The translations under genes were made by a program, and so were the position numbers. Of a stretch of DNA of 64,000 nucleotides, positions 18,260-25,996 are shown piece after piece. Source of the stretch: an uncultured Eubacteriales bacterium. Its GTDB lineage: Bacteria > Bacillota > Clostridia > Oscillospirales > CAG-272. A model generated the notes under the pieces. The model had not been told where the DNA came from. It made no database searches and saw only the letters and a program-made list of their open reading frames with translations. Position 1 is the stretch's first letter. Each line of letters begins with the position of its first letter. Location: assembly GCA_934474225.1 (NCBI GenBank), contig CAKSLU010000008.1, positions 7,909-71,908 on the forward strand, given 5' to 3'.

Positions 18260-18308
18260 GTTATGAGAAACTTGATTATGAAACGGCATTTTGCAGATTG
18301 CATGCAGA

Positions 18309-18420
18309 GGCTCCCCTGTGCAAGGGGAGCTGTCACCGTAAGGTGACTGAGGGGTTGTACCTTTGCTCTGCAACAATCCCTCCGGTGCTCCGCACCACCT
18401 CCCTTTGCACAAGGGAGGCT
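18309..18420. repeat. Family A repeat A1 (uninterrupted type copy)
   Basis: 112 bp with five hairpins: GCTCCCC/GGGGAGC, GTCACC/GGTGAC, GGGGTTGT/ACAATCCC, GGTGC/GCACC and CCTCCCTT/AAGGGAGG. The ends are inverted repeats of each other. It lies in the 306-bp convergent gap between ftsH and the oadG-like gene, which otherwise holds only two terminators. Confidence 0.85.
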
Positions 18421-18484
18421 CAGTTAGCACAGCACGGAGCATCGCTTTGTGCATTTCCTAATACCCTTTTACACTTTCGCATAA

Positions 18485-18520
18485 CAAAAACAGCGCCGAC
18501 TGCGGTCGGCGCTGTTTTTT
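18485..18520. terminator. Terminator for the oadB-oadG unit (bidirectional form)
   Basis: CAGCGCCGAC/GTCGGCGCTG stem with A-run and T-run, immediately past the stop of the minus-strand oadG-like gene. Confidence 0.85.
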
Positions 18521-18525
18521 ATGCT

Positions 18526-18663
18526 TTATTTATCTTTCTTTGCCGTGAGTTTATTGAGCAGCACGATGGCGAGGATAATCACCAGCGTGACGGCAAAGAT
18601 GCCGAGCATGCCCAGCCCCATATAGCGGAGCGATGCAACAAATGCGGGAAAATCAATGTGCAT
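18526..18663 (-). CDS. Small OadG-like membrane subunit of a Na+-translocating decarboxylase
   Basis: A 45-residue protein (starts MHIDFPAFVASLRYMG, ends NKLTAKKDK) with one hydrophobic helix (about residues 15-37) and a basic tail, as in very short gamma/OadG-like subunits that hold the pump complex together. It has a strong AAGGAGGGG ribosome binding site and begins 14 bp after oadB on the same strand. The assignment rests on topology and position, since similarity in such a short protein is weak. Confidence 0.7.
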   Translation of the reverse strand: MHIDFPAFVASLRYMGLGMLGIFAVTLVIILAIVLLNKLTAKKDK

Positions 18664-18676
18664 ATCTGTCCCCTCC

Positions 18677-19807
18677 TTAATGAATCATGTTGAGGATGAT
18701 GCCGCCTGCAATGACCGAGGCAATCTGCCCGGACACATTGGAGCCGACGGCGTGCATCAGAAGGAAGTTCTGCGGGTCTTCCTCCAGCCCCATCTTGTGA
18801 ATGACGCGCGCCGACATCGGGAATGCCGAGATACCGGTTGCACCAATCATGGGGTTGACCTTCTTCTTGACAAAGAGGTTGAGGAACTTGGCAAACAGGA
18901 CGCCGCCCACGGTGTCAAAGACGAAGGCGACAAGCCCGAGTGCGAGAATCAGCAGCGTTTTGGGGTTGAGGAACGCCTCGGCAGTCATCTTGGAGGCGAC
19001 CGTCAGACCGAGCAGCAGAGTGATGAGGTTGGCAAGCACCTTCTGCGCCGTGTCGGACAGCGAATCCAGCACGCCGCACTCGCGAATCAGGTTGCCGAAC
19101 ATAAGGAAGCCGACCAGCGCGACCGAGCGGGGCGCGACGATGCCGGTGATAATCGTGACGACGACCGGGAAGAGAATCTTCGTGGTCTTCGTGACCTTGG
19201 AGCCGGTGTATTCCATGCGGATCCGGCGCTCCTTCTTGGTGGTGATGAGGCGGATGACCGGCGGCTGCACGATCGGCACCAGCGCCATATAGGAGTAGGC
19301 GGCGACGATGATCGCGCCGAGGTAGTTCGAGTGGAAGAAGTTTGCGACGAAAATCGAGGTCGGACCGTCCGCCGCGCCGATGATGGCGATGGACGCCGCA
19401 TCCTTGACATCAAAGCCGAGGAGGCAGGCAAGGCTGAGCGTGAAGAAGATGCCAAACTGCGCCGCCGCGCCGAACAGCATCAGCTTCGGGTTGCAGAGCA
19501 GCGGCTCAAAGTCAATCATCGCGCCGATGCCGATGAAGAGCAGCAGCGGGAAGAGTTCGTTGGCGATGCCGGAATTGAACAGGAGGTCAATGACGCCCTC
19601 CTCCGTGCCGGTCTCATAAAACTGCGTGATCGCGCCGGAAAGCGGCAGGTTGACTAAAATCGCGCCGAAGCCCATCGGCAGCAGGAGCGACGGCTCCATA
19701 TCCTTTTTGATGGCGAGGTAAATGAGCAGCGCACCGATGCACCACATGACGACCTGTTTCCAGTCCAGGTGCGCCACATTGCCGAAGACAGATAATAAAT
19801 CCTGCAT
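18677..19807 (-). CDS. oadB: Na+-translocating decarboxylase, beta subunit (OadB/GcdB/MmdB type)
   Basis: A 376-residue polytopic membrane protein that couples decarboxylation of a carboxybiotin carrier to Na+ export. About nine to eleven hydrophobic segments are seen, with the family core IIGAADGPTSIFV containing the Asp proposed to bind Na+, and NPMIGATGISAFPMSARV near the C-terminus. The start is taken as the ATG at 19807, six bases after GGAG; an in-frame TTG 12 bp upstream overlaps that ribosome binding site. No alpha (carboxyltransferase) or biotin-carrier gene lies nearby, so the substrate (oxaloacetate, methylmalonyl-CoA or glutaconyl-CoA) cannot be read from context. Confidence 0.93.
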   Translation of the reverse strand: MQDLLSVFGNVAHLDWKQVVMWCIGALLIYLAIKKDMEPSLLLPMGFGAILVNLPLSGAITQFYETGTEEGVIDLLFNSGIANELFPLLLFIGIGAMIDFEPLLCNPKLMLFGAAAQFGIFFTLSLACLLGFDVKDAASIAIIGAADGPTSIFVANFFHSNYLGAIIVAAYSYMALVPIVQPPVIRLITTKKERRIRMEYTGSKVTKTTKILFPVVVTIITGIVAPRSVALVGFLMFGNLIRECGVLDSLSDTAQKVLANLITLLLGLTVASKMTAEAFLNPKTLLILALGLVAFVFDTVGGVLFAKFLNLFVKKKVNPMIGATGISAFPMSARVIHKMGLEEDPQNFLLMHAVGSNVSGQIASVIAGGIILNMIH

Positions 19808-19847
19808 AGTATTCTCCAAATGTCAGAAATTTTTCAAAATCGTTTTT

Positions 19848-19876
19848 ATTATACTGTATCACGCGCGGGAAATCAA
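19848..19876 (-). promoter_or_regulatory. Sigma-A-type promoter for oadB
   Basis: Minus strand TTGATT, 17-bp spacer, TATAAT, overlapping the 3' end of ispE. Confidence 0.65.
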
Positions 19877-20779
19877 TTCTTTTTTTGATTTTCCGTTTGT
19901 AAAATCTGCGGATTTCGGGCGGTAGCCGTGCCGCGTGAGCAGACGCGCCGCCGCGTCGCGCGCAGCCGTGTCCGCAAAGATGCCGAACACCGTGGGGCCG
20001 CTGCCGCTCATCATCGCGGCAAGCGCGCCGCTGCCGAGCAGCAGCTGCTTTGCCTTTGCCGCCAGCGGGCGGTGCGGGAGAATGACATCTTCAAAGATGT
20101 TGTAGAGGTTGCCGCACACGCCGTCCGCATCCCCGGCGGCAAGCGCCGCCGTCAGGCGGTCGAGGCGCGCATCGTGCGCGCGCGGGGCGGCAAAGCCGCC
20201 GTAGGCGCTGTCCAGCGCGGCGTATGCCCACGGTGTGGACACGCTGTCGCGGCTCGGCACAATGAGCAGCGGCAGCGATAGCTGGTTTTCGAGCGGCGAT
20301 GTGACATCGCCGACGCCGGTGCACAGCGCCGTGCCGCCCGCCATGCAAAACGGCACATCCGCGCCGAGCTTTGCGCCGAGCGCGCAAAGTTTAGCGGCCG
20401 GGAGCGGATTGCCGAAGACGCGGTTGGTCGCCGTGAGCACCGCCGCCGCGTCTGCGCTGCCGCCCGCCATGCCGCCCGCCACCGGAATGCGCTTGTCCAG
20501 CGAGATGCGCACGGCGGCGGAGATGCCCGCCTCGTCCAGCAGCGCGCGCGCCGCCTTATAAGCGATGTTGCGCCCGTCGCACGGGATATACGGCAGATTG
20601 CAGCTGATGCGGATGTCGCCGTCGCCGCGCATAGCGGAGACCGTCACGCGGTCGGACAGGCTGACGCTCTGCATAACGCTCTCGATGGTATGATAGCCGT
20701 TTTCGGCGCGGGAAAGGACATCCAGATACAAGTTGATTTTCCCCTCTGCGCGCACCGTCGTGCCGATTTTCTTCTTCAT
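19859..20779 (-). CDS. ispE: 4-diphosphocytidyl-2-C-methyl-D-erythritol kinase
   Basis: A 306-residue GHMP kinase of the MEP isoprenoid pathway, phosphorylating CDP-methylerythritol. Motifs: AEGKINLYLDVLSRAENGYH at the N-terminus, the ATP loop PVAGGMAGGSADAAAVL (about residues 90-106), and MMSGSGPTVFGIF near the C-terminus. GGAGG lies 5 nt before the ATG. Its own promoter is at 20809-20837. This indicates that the organism makes isoprenoids by the MEP route, including the undecaprenyl phosphate recycled by uppP further along. Confidence 0.96.
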   Translation of the reverse strand: MKKKIGTTVRAEGKINLYLDVLSRAENGYHTIESVMQSVSLSDRVTVSAMRGDGDIRISCNLPYIPCDGRNIAYKAARALLDEAGISAAVRISLDKRIPVAGGMAGGSADAAAVLTATNRVFGNPLPAAKLCALGAKLGADVPFCMAGGTALCTGVGDVTSPLENQLSLPLLIVPSRDSVSTPWAYAALDSAYGGFAAPRAHDARLDRLTAALAAGDADGVCGNLYNIFEDVILPHRPLAAKAKQLLLGSGALAAMMSGSGPTVFGIFADTAARDAAARLLTRHGYRPKSADFTNGKSKKELISRA

Positions 20780-20808
20780 GGCTGCCTCCGTCGATCATCA
20801 TTGTTTTC

Positions 20809-20837
20809 AGTATAGCAGATTGCAATAACTTTTTCAA
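20809..20837 (-). promoter_or_regulatory. Sigma-A-type promoter for ispE
   Basis: Minus strand TTGAAA, 17-bp spacer, TATACT; divergent from the AI-2E promoter at 20865. Confidence 0.65.
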
Positions 20838-20864
20838 TATCCGCTTCAATATCTGCATTTCGAC

Positions 20865-20893
20865 TTGCCAAGCCGGAAAAAGCGCGATATAAT
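20865..20893 (+). promoter_or_regulatory. Sigma-A-type promoter for the AI-2E transporter pair
   Basis: TTGCCA, 17-bp spacer, TATAAT. The first 21 transcribed-region bases (20894-20914) are identical to those after the promoter at 44816. Confidence 0.65.
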
Positions 20894-20931
20894 ATAAGAT
20901 GAGAATTTGTTTTCCGAAAGGCGGGAACACG

Positions 20932-22137
20932 ATGTTGAAATTTGAATGGACAAAAGAACACACCGTTGCGCTCATCTACACCTGTGTGACCATCCTGCTC
21001 GCCATTCCGCTGGTGCTTGCCATTCTGTTCCCCGGCGTGCTCGGCGGTTTTGTCGGCGGCTTTATCGACGCCGTCTCCCCGGTGCTCATCGGGTTTGCCG
21101 TGGCGTACCTGCTCTTCCCCATCTCCGACTTTTTTGAGGACAAGGTCTGCGGCTTCATCGAAAAGAAAAAGCCGCGTCCGCGGCTGCGGCGCATCGCGGC
21201 AGTCGTGCTGACGCTGCTTGCCGCCGCCCTGTTTCTCGTCTTTTTCGTCTGGATGCTCGTGCCGCAGATCAAGGCAAGCTATCTGAACCTGGAAGCGACC
21301 TTTGACGCCTACCTCGACAAAGCCGCCGCCTATCTCGGTGCCGTCACCGAAAAGTATACCGAGCCTGGCAGCGAGCCGCTCTTTGACTCCGCCGGGCTGC
21401 TGGACACCGTCGGCGGCTGGATCGACGCGCTGTTTGACCGCATCGGCAACTTCATGGCACGCGCGGTGGAATACTCGTCGGCGCTGCTCGACACGGTCTG
21501 GCGCATCATCTTCTCGCTCATCTTCATGGTGGTCTTCCTCGTCGAGCGGGACGCCATCGGCGCGCGCATCGATTCCGTCGCGACCACGCTGCTCACGCGG
21601 CGCGGCAAAGCCTTCTGCGACAAGTGGGTGCGCTACACGGATGAGTCCTTCGGCGGCTTCATCTCGGGCAAAATCCTCGATGCAGTCATCATCACGCTCA
21701 TCAATTTCATCGTCTTCGGGCTTGCCCGCATCCCCTATTACCCGCTGGTCTCACTGGTCTGCGGCGTGACCGATGTGATTCCCTATTTCGGGCCGTTCAT
21801 CGGCGCCGTGCCCTGCGCGTTCATCATCCTGATTGCCGACCCCATCAAAATGATCTGGTTCATCGTGCTGACGCTGGTGATTCAGCAGTGCGACGGCAAC
21901 ATCATCGGGCCGAAGATCCTCGGCGAAAAAGTCGGCGTGGACTCGCTGATGATCGTCGTTGCCATCACGGTAAGCGGCGGACTGTGGGGGCTTCTCGGCA
22001 TGTTCATCGGCGTGCCGCTCTTCGCGGTGCTGCGCCAGGCGGTCAAGGAGATTGTGGAGAGCCGCCTGCAAAAAAAGCATCTGCCGGTTGAAACGGCAGC
22101 CTATTACGATGTGCGAAAGGAGGAGACGGCAAAATGA
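20932..22137 (+). CDS. AI-2E family transporter (first of a tandem pair)
   Basis: A 401-residue polytopic protein of the AI-2E (PF01594, YdbI/PerM-like) exporter family. Hydrophobic segments lie at about 12-32, 36-58 and 85-110, then after an amphipathic loop (about 115-190) near 190-210, 265-290, 300-330 and 335-370. Family motifs near the C-terminus include DVIPYFGPFIGAVPC and GNIIGPKILGEKVGV. The start at 20932 follows AAAGGCGGG; an in-frame ATG at 20899 lies at the predicted transcription start and lacks a ribosome binding site. Substrate unknown; family members include Na+/H+ antiporter-like and export proteins. It overlaps the next paralogue by 4 bp. Confidence 0.92.
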   Translation: MLKFEWTKEHTVALIYTCVTILLAIPLVLAILFPGVLGGFVGGFIDAVSPVLIGFAVAYLLFPISDFFEDKVCGFIEKKKPRPRLRRIAAVVLTLLAAALFLVFFVWMLVPQIKASYLNLEATFDAYLDKAAAYLGAVTEKYTEPGSEPLFDSAGLLDTVGGWIDALFDRIGNFMARAVEYSSALLDTVWRIIFSLIFMVVFLVERDAIGARIDSVATTLLTRRGKAFCDKWVRYTDESFGGFISGKILDAVIITLINFIVFGLARIPYYPLVSLVCGVTDVIPYFGPFIGAVPCAFIILIADPIKMIWFIVLTLVIQQCDGNIIGPKILGEKVGVDSLMIVVAITVSGGLWGLLGMFIGVPLFAVLRQAVKEIVESRLQKKHLPVETAAYYDVRKEETAK

Positions 22138-23282
22138 AATTTGAGAAGAATCCGAAGTACAACACCATGGCGCTGTTTGCGCTGATTGTCGTCGCCTTCG
22201 CGGCGCTGCTCATCAGCCTGTTTACGCACGCGGACGCCGTGCGCGCCATCTTTGCAAAGATGGCGGGCGTGCTGACCCCGCTGCTCTACGCTGCGATTCT
22301 GATGCTGGTGCTGATGCCGGCAGTGGAGTTCTTCGAGCGGAAATTTCTCCCGCTCTGCATCGCGCGGCGCATGAAAAAGCCCGAGAAAAAAGCCGCGACC
22401 TTCGCGCTTGTCGTCACCTATCTGCTGCTCGTGGTCATTGTGCTGCTGGCCATCGTCATCATCATTCCGCAGTTCTCGGTGCTGTATGACACCGTGACCG
22501 GCTCGCGGGACTACCTCACCGCGCTTGACACTGTAGGCAAGGAACTCAGTGAAAAAGGCATGGTCGGGCAGATTCTCTACAAGGTGTTTGACCGACTGAA
22601 AAGCTCTATTGTGGATTCACTGTCCGAGTTTTCGGCGCTGCTGCCGAAGGTGGTGGACACGCTCGGCAGTGTCGTCTCGCAGGTGTCAAATATTCTGCTC
22701 GGCGTGATCATCTCGATTTACGCCCTGGCAGACCGCCATCGCCTGAAGGCGCAGGCTAAGAAGATTACGGCGGCGTTCTTCCCGCGCTCGGGCGCAAACG
22801 CCATCGGGCGTGCGTCCCGCGAATTCTATCACAATGCGGTTTGGTTCTTCTCGGCACGGGCGCTGAATTCGGTCGTGCTCGGCGTCCTGTTCTACTTCAT
22901 TCTGCTGCTGATGGGCGTGCGGTTCCACTCGGTGCTCTGCCTCATCATCGCGGTCTGCAATTTCATGCCGGTCTTCGGCGTGATGGTCGGCTTCTCCATC
23001 TCGGCTGTGGTCATTCTGCTGACCGACACAAAGCTCGCGCTGTGGTTCTGCCTCGTCTATGTGGCGGTGACCTTCTGCGGTTACCTCTTCCTGCGCCCGC
23101 GCATCACCAACAGCGCCGTGCGCCTGTCGCTCGGCGTGACGCTCATCTGCATCCTCGTGGGGCTCTTCGTCGGCGGCCTGCTCGGCGGGCTCGTCGCCGT
23201 CCCGGTGTATGTCACAGCGCGCACGCTGTTCTTCGACTTCCGCGAATACCGCCGCGGCAAAATCCGCACGCGCGGTGCATAA
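22134..23282 (+). CDS. AI-2E family transporter (second of a tandem pair)
   Basis: A 382-residue paralogue of the preceding protein, overlapping it by ATGA and so probably translationally coupled. Same topology: two N-terminal membrane segments, a hydrophobic hairpin near 80-110, and a C-terminal bundle with CNFMPVFGVMVGFSIS and LRPRITNSAVRLSLGV in place of the usual PYFGP and GPKI...V motifs. Divergence from copy one in exactly these motifs suggests a different substrate or a heteromeric partner; that is inference. Confidence 0.9.
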   Translation: MKFEKNPKYNTMALFALIVVAFAALLISLFTHADAVRAIFAKMAGVLTPLLYAAILMLVLMPAVEFFERKFLPLCIARRMKKPEKKAATFALVVTYLLLVVIVLLAIVIIIPQFSVLYDTVTGSRDYLTALDTVGKELSEKGMVGQILYKVFDRLKSSIVDSLSEFSALLPKVVDTLGSVVSQVSNILLGVIISIYALADRHRLKAQAKKITAAFFPRSGANAIGRASREFYHNAVWFFSARALNSVVLGVLFYFILLLMGVRFHSVLCLIIAVCNFMPVFGVMVGFSISAVVILLTDTKLALWFCLVYVAVTFCGYLFLRPRITNSAVRLSLGVTLICILVGLFVGGLLGGLVAVPVYVTARTLFFDFREYRRGKIRTRGA

Positions 23283-23292
23283 ACTTACGCAT

Positions 23293-23338
23293 AAAAAAGC
23301 ACGGGGAATGCCATTTTGGCATTCCCCGTGCTTTTTTG
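23293..23338. terminator. Bidirectional terminator
   Basis: AAGCACGGGGAATGCC/GGCATTCCCCGTGCTT stem with A and T runs, between the convergent AI-2E and TM2 genes. Confidence 0.9.
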
Positions 23339-23343
23339 TAAAA

Positions 23344-23766
23344 TCAGACATAATACGGATTGGGCTTGAACAGAAGCGCGATAAAATCAATCAGCACGCC
23401 GATACCGCACAAACCGAGCGTCAGAAGATACAGGACACCCATACCCGCCTTGCCCTCATAAAACTTATGACCGCCGAATGCGCCGAGGAAAAAGCAGAGT
23501 GCCAATGCGACCCACTTATTTCTGGCACGCGCCGCCATGCCCCCGTTCACATTGGTGTTCGTATTCACATTGCTGTTGGTATTGGCATTGTTGATGACGA
23601 TCTGCGGTGCCGCTCCCTGCGTCTCCTTAATCTCTTCGACTTGACAGCCGCAAAGCGGGCAAATCACCGCTGCCGCCGCGATTTTGCCGCCGCAATGCTT
23701 GCAGAATTTCTGTGACTGCGTTGCATTTCCCTCTTCAGTCGTCGCTGTATTGTTATTGTTGTCCAT
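23344..23766 (-). CDS. Zinc-ribbon TM2-domain membrane protein
   Basis: A 140-residue protein with an N-terminal zinc ribbon (FCKHCGGKIAAAAVICPLCGC, residues about 21-41), an Asn/Thr-rich linker (NNANTNSNVNTNTNVN), and a C-terminal TM2 domain with two membrane helices joined by a short turn (FLGAFGGHKFYEGKAGMG...GLCGIGVLIDFIAL). TM2 proteins are common in Firmicutes and of unknown role. It has its own strong promoter and diverges from the HTH gene next to the phage cassette. Confidence 0.9.
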   Translation of the reverse strand: MDNNNNTATTEEGNATQSQKFCKHCGGKIAAAAVICPLCGCQVEEIKETQGAAPQIVINNANTNSNVNTNTNVNGGMAARARNKWVALALCFFLGAFGGHKFYEGKAGMGVLYLLTLGLCGIGVLIDFIALLFKPNPYYV

Positions 23767-23805
23767 AATTTCCTCCGTAGCTGTATTTTTTCCATCTACA
23801 TTGGC

Positions 23806-23834
23806 ATATTATCACAATATGAGATATTTGTCAA
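23806..23834 (-). promoter_or_regulatory. Sigma-A-type promoter for the TM2 gene
   Basis: Minus strand TTGACA, 17-bp spacer, TAATAT. Its -35 overlaps the weak -35 of the divergent HTH gene. Confidence 0.65.
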
Positions 23835-23859
23835 TATATTTCTACGCTTTTTTTATAAT
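23828..23859 (+). promoter_or_regulatory. Possible promoter for the HTH gene
   Basis: TATAAT at 23854-23859 with TTGTCA 20 bp upstream. The spacing is too long for a strong promoter, and it overlaps the TM2 promoter. Confidence 0.35.
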
Positions 23860-23895
23860 GATATCGGAAACTTTCAGAAAGCGAGGGGAATGTAA

Positions 23896-24108
23896 TTGCG
23901 CCTGCGGGACATCCGCGAAGACCACGATGTGACGCAAAAAACGCTGGCAACCTATTTGCACATCGGACAAAACACCTATTCGCAGTACGAGACCGGCAGG
24001 CGACAACTGCCCGTGGACATTCTCATTCGGCTGGCAGAGTACTTCGGCACATCGACCGACTACATTTTGGGCTTGACCGACACGGACAAGCCCTATCCGC
24101 GCGGATGA
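23896..24108 (+). CDS. Small Xre-type helix-turn-helix regulator
   Basis: A 70-residue protein that is essentially a single Cro/C1-type HTH domain: LRDIREDHDVTQKTLATYL, then recognition helix IGQNTYSQYETGRRQLPVDIL and LAEYFGTSTDYILGLTD. It starts with TTG at 23896, eight bases after GAGGGG; no in-frame ATG exists upstream before a stop. It lies 150 bp before the phage terminase genes but is separated from them by a terminator. It could be a remnant phage repressor or a host regulator; DNA targets are unknown. Confidence 0.88.
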   Translation: MRLRDIREDHDVTQKTLATYLHIGQNTYSQYETGRRQLPVDILIRLAEYFGTSTDYILGLTDTDKPYPRG

Positions 24109-24114
24109 ATGACA

Positions 24115-24163
24115 CCCGGCGTCAAGGCTGATAGCCTTGACGCCGGGCTTTTTTTATTTTTTT
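24115..24163 (+). terminator. Rho-independent terminator after the HTH gene
   Basis: CCCGGCGTCAAGGCT/AGCCTTGACGCCGGG, a perfect 15-bp stem with a long T-run. Confidence 0.92.
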
Positions 24164-24256
24164 GCAACTTGCCGAAAAATCCCGACTTTTATCCGTAGAA
24201 TCAAAAATGCGGCGGGGGTGCGAACCGCCGACTGCATCGGAAAGGAGGAAACCGAT

Positions 24257-24649
24257 ATGAAGCATGAAACCGAAGTCGGCACGACCGACACTGCGGCTGC
24301 GAACACTGCCGACACGGCAGACACGGCAGACACCGCAGCGAAGAAGCTGGCGGGCGACGGCATTGCCGACGAGCGCGAGGTGCTTGTGACGCTGACGCGC
24401 ATTCTGCGCCGCGAGGCGACCGAGGACACGGTGGTCAAGCTGCGCACCGAGTCCCGCTCGACCGACGAGTACGGCGAGGCGGTGGTGGAGCGGAGCGAGC
24501 GCGTCGAGGTGGTCAAGACGCGCCCGCGCCTCGCGGATGTGACCCGCGCGGCTGAACTTGTCGGCAAGTATCACGGCATGTTCGGCGAGCGGCTGGAGGG
24601 CAGCATTGCCCTGCCGCTGATCATCTGCGGCGAGGACGAGCTGAAATGA
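24257..24649 (+). CDS. Terminase small subunit-like protein (N-terminal HTH missing)
   Basis: A 130-residue protein directly before, and overlapping by 4 bp, the large terminase. The C-terminal part (RLADVTRAAELVGKYHGMF) matches the end of Terminase_2-type small subunits, where a lysine-rich helix ends in a GK..G[LM]F motif. The usual N-terminal DNA-binding HTH (about 60 residues) is absent; instead there is a Thr/Ala/Asp-rich stretch with three TAD-type repeats (NTADTADTADTAAKK). Start at ATG 24257 after AAAGGAGG. Function by position: packaging-site recognition, perhaps altered or relaxed. Confidence 0.72.
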   Translation: MKHETEVGTTDTAAANTADTADTADTAAKKLAGDGIADEREVLVTLTRILRREATEDTVVKLRTESRSTDEYGEAVVERSERVEVVKTRPRLADVTRAAELVGKYHGMFGERLEGSIALPLIICGEDELK

Positions 24650-25980
24650 ACCACCTGTACCTGCCCGACATTGTCGGCGGCGGGTACGACGCATTCTGGC
24701 ACACCCGCGCCCGCTATCGCGTGGTGAAGGGTTCGCGCGCATCGAAAAAGAGCAAGACGACCGCACTGTGGTATATCTACAATCTGATGAAATTTCCGGC
24801 GGCAAATCTGCTCGTGGTGCGGCGCACCTACCGCAGCCTGGAACGCTCCGCGTTTGCCGAGTTGAAATGGGCGATCCGCAGGCTCGGCGCGGAAAAATAC
24901 TTTGAAAGCAAGACCGCGCCGCTCGAAATCGTCTGCAAAGCGACGGGGCAACGCATCTTCTTTGCGGGTCTCGACGACCCGCTGAAGCTGACCTCCATCA
25001 CGGTGGCGACGGGCGTGCTCTGCTGGATGTGGATTGAGGAAGCCTACGAAATCGAGAGCGAGGACGCCTTCAACACGCTGGACGAATCGATTCGCGGCAG
25101 CGTGCCGGAGGGGCTGTTCAAGCAGATCACGCTGACCTTCAACCCCTGGAGCGCCAACCACTGGTTGAAGCGGCGGTTCTTCGACGTGCAAAGCCCCGAC
25201 ATCTTTGCCATGACGGTGAACTACAAGGTCAACGAATGGCTGGACGATGCGGACAAGCGCGTTTTCGAGGATATGCGCCTGCGCGACCCCGAGCGATACC
25301 GCGTTTGCGGTCTGGGAGAATGGGGCGTCGGCGGCGGGCAGTTTTTCCCCGAATTCCGCAGCGATGTGCACATCATCCGCCCGACGCCGCTCCCATGCGG
25401 CGTGCGCATCTTTCGCGCCATCGACTACGGCCTCGACGCCCTGGCATGCCTGTTCATCGCACTGGACAGCGCCGGGCGCGCCGTGGTCTTCCGCGAGGTG
25501 TATGCGCACGACCTGATTGTCTCCGCGGCGGCGGAGGCGATCCGTGCGGCAAGCGAGGGGCTGGAAATCTACCGCACCTTTGCCCCGCCCGACCTGTGGG
25601 CGCGGCAGAAGGACAGCGGCAAGAGCATCGCCACGCTCTTTGAGCGCTGCGGCGTGCCGCTGACACCGTCGGACAACAATCGCGTGGGCGGGTGGCTTGC
25701 GCTGAAGGAATGGCTGCGCGTGCAGCCCATGCCGGAGGGCGGCGAGGACGCGCGGCTGCACATTTTCTCGACCTGCACGGAACTCATTCGCTGCCTGCCG
25801 TCGCTGCTAAGCGACTCAAAGCGCATCGGCGACTGTCGGACCGAGCCGCACGAGATCACCCACCTGCCCGACGCGCTGCGCTACTTTGCCGTCATGCAGA
25901 CCGAGCCGCCGCGCGAGAAGGCAGCAGCGCCGCGCCTGCGCGACTTCACCGGCGGCGTGCGGCGCAAAAACCGATTTTAA
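24646..25980 (+). CDS. Phage terminase large subunit (PBSX-like)
   Basis: A 444-residue packaging motor. The ATPase half has a Walker A-like GSRASKKSKTT (residues 29-39) and Walker B CWMWIEE (Glu131/132), followed by TLTFNPWSANHWLKRRF. The RNase H-like nuclease half has AIDYG (Asp260) and HLPDALRY (Asp409), so both catalytic halves appear intact. It starts 4 bp inside the small-subunit gene. It resembles PBSX/Terminase_3-type headful or cos enzymes. Confidence 0.93.
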   Translation: MNHLYLPDIVGGGYDAFWHTRARYRVVKGSRASKKSKTTALWYIYNLMKFPAANLLVVRRTYRSLERSAFAELKWAIRRLGAEKYFESKTAPLEIVCKATGQRIFFAGLDDPLKLTSITVATGVLCWMWIEEAYEIESEDAFNTLDESIRGSVPEGLFKQITLTFNPWSANHWLKRRFFDVQSPDIFAMTVNYKVNEWLDDADKRVFEDMRLRDPERYRVCGLGEWGVGGGQFFPEFRSDVHIIRPTPLPCGVRIFRAIDYGLDALACLFIALDSAGRAVVFREVYAHDLIVSAAAEAIRAASEGLEIYRTFAPPDLWARQKDSGKSIATLFERCGVPLTPSDNNRVGGWLALKEWLRVQPMPEGGEDARLHIFSTCTELIRCLPSLLSDSKRIGDCRTEPHEITHLPDALRYFAVMQTEPPREKAAAPRLRDFTGGVRRKNRF

Positions 25981-25996
25981 GCGAAAGAGGAAAACC

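Noticed and set aside
16540..18336. Long antisense open frames (for example opposite ftsH, mnmG 39702-41420, portal 26290-28266, capsid 28615-30609, SLH genes 3134-4984 and 5956-8043)
   Set aside because: They mirror well-recognised genes, have Arg/Ala/His-rich compositions without domains or ribosome binding sites, and arise because GC-rich genes leave other frames open.
18309..18420. Family A as simple terminators
   Set aside because: Copies occur in divergent and tandem gaps, often beside a normal terminator, and the middle hairpins have no T-run; termination alone does not explain five conserved stems.
23896..24108. HTH protein as an antitoxin of a toxin-antitoxin pair
   Set aside because: No small toxin-like gene adjoins it; the neighbour is a divergent TM2 membrane protein.
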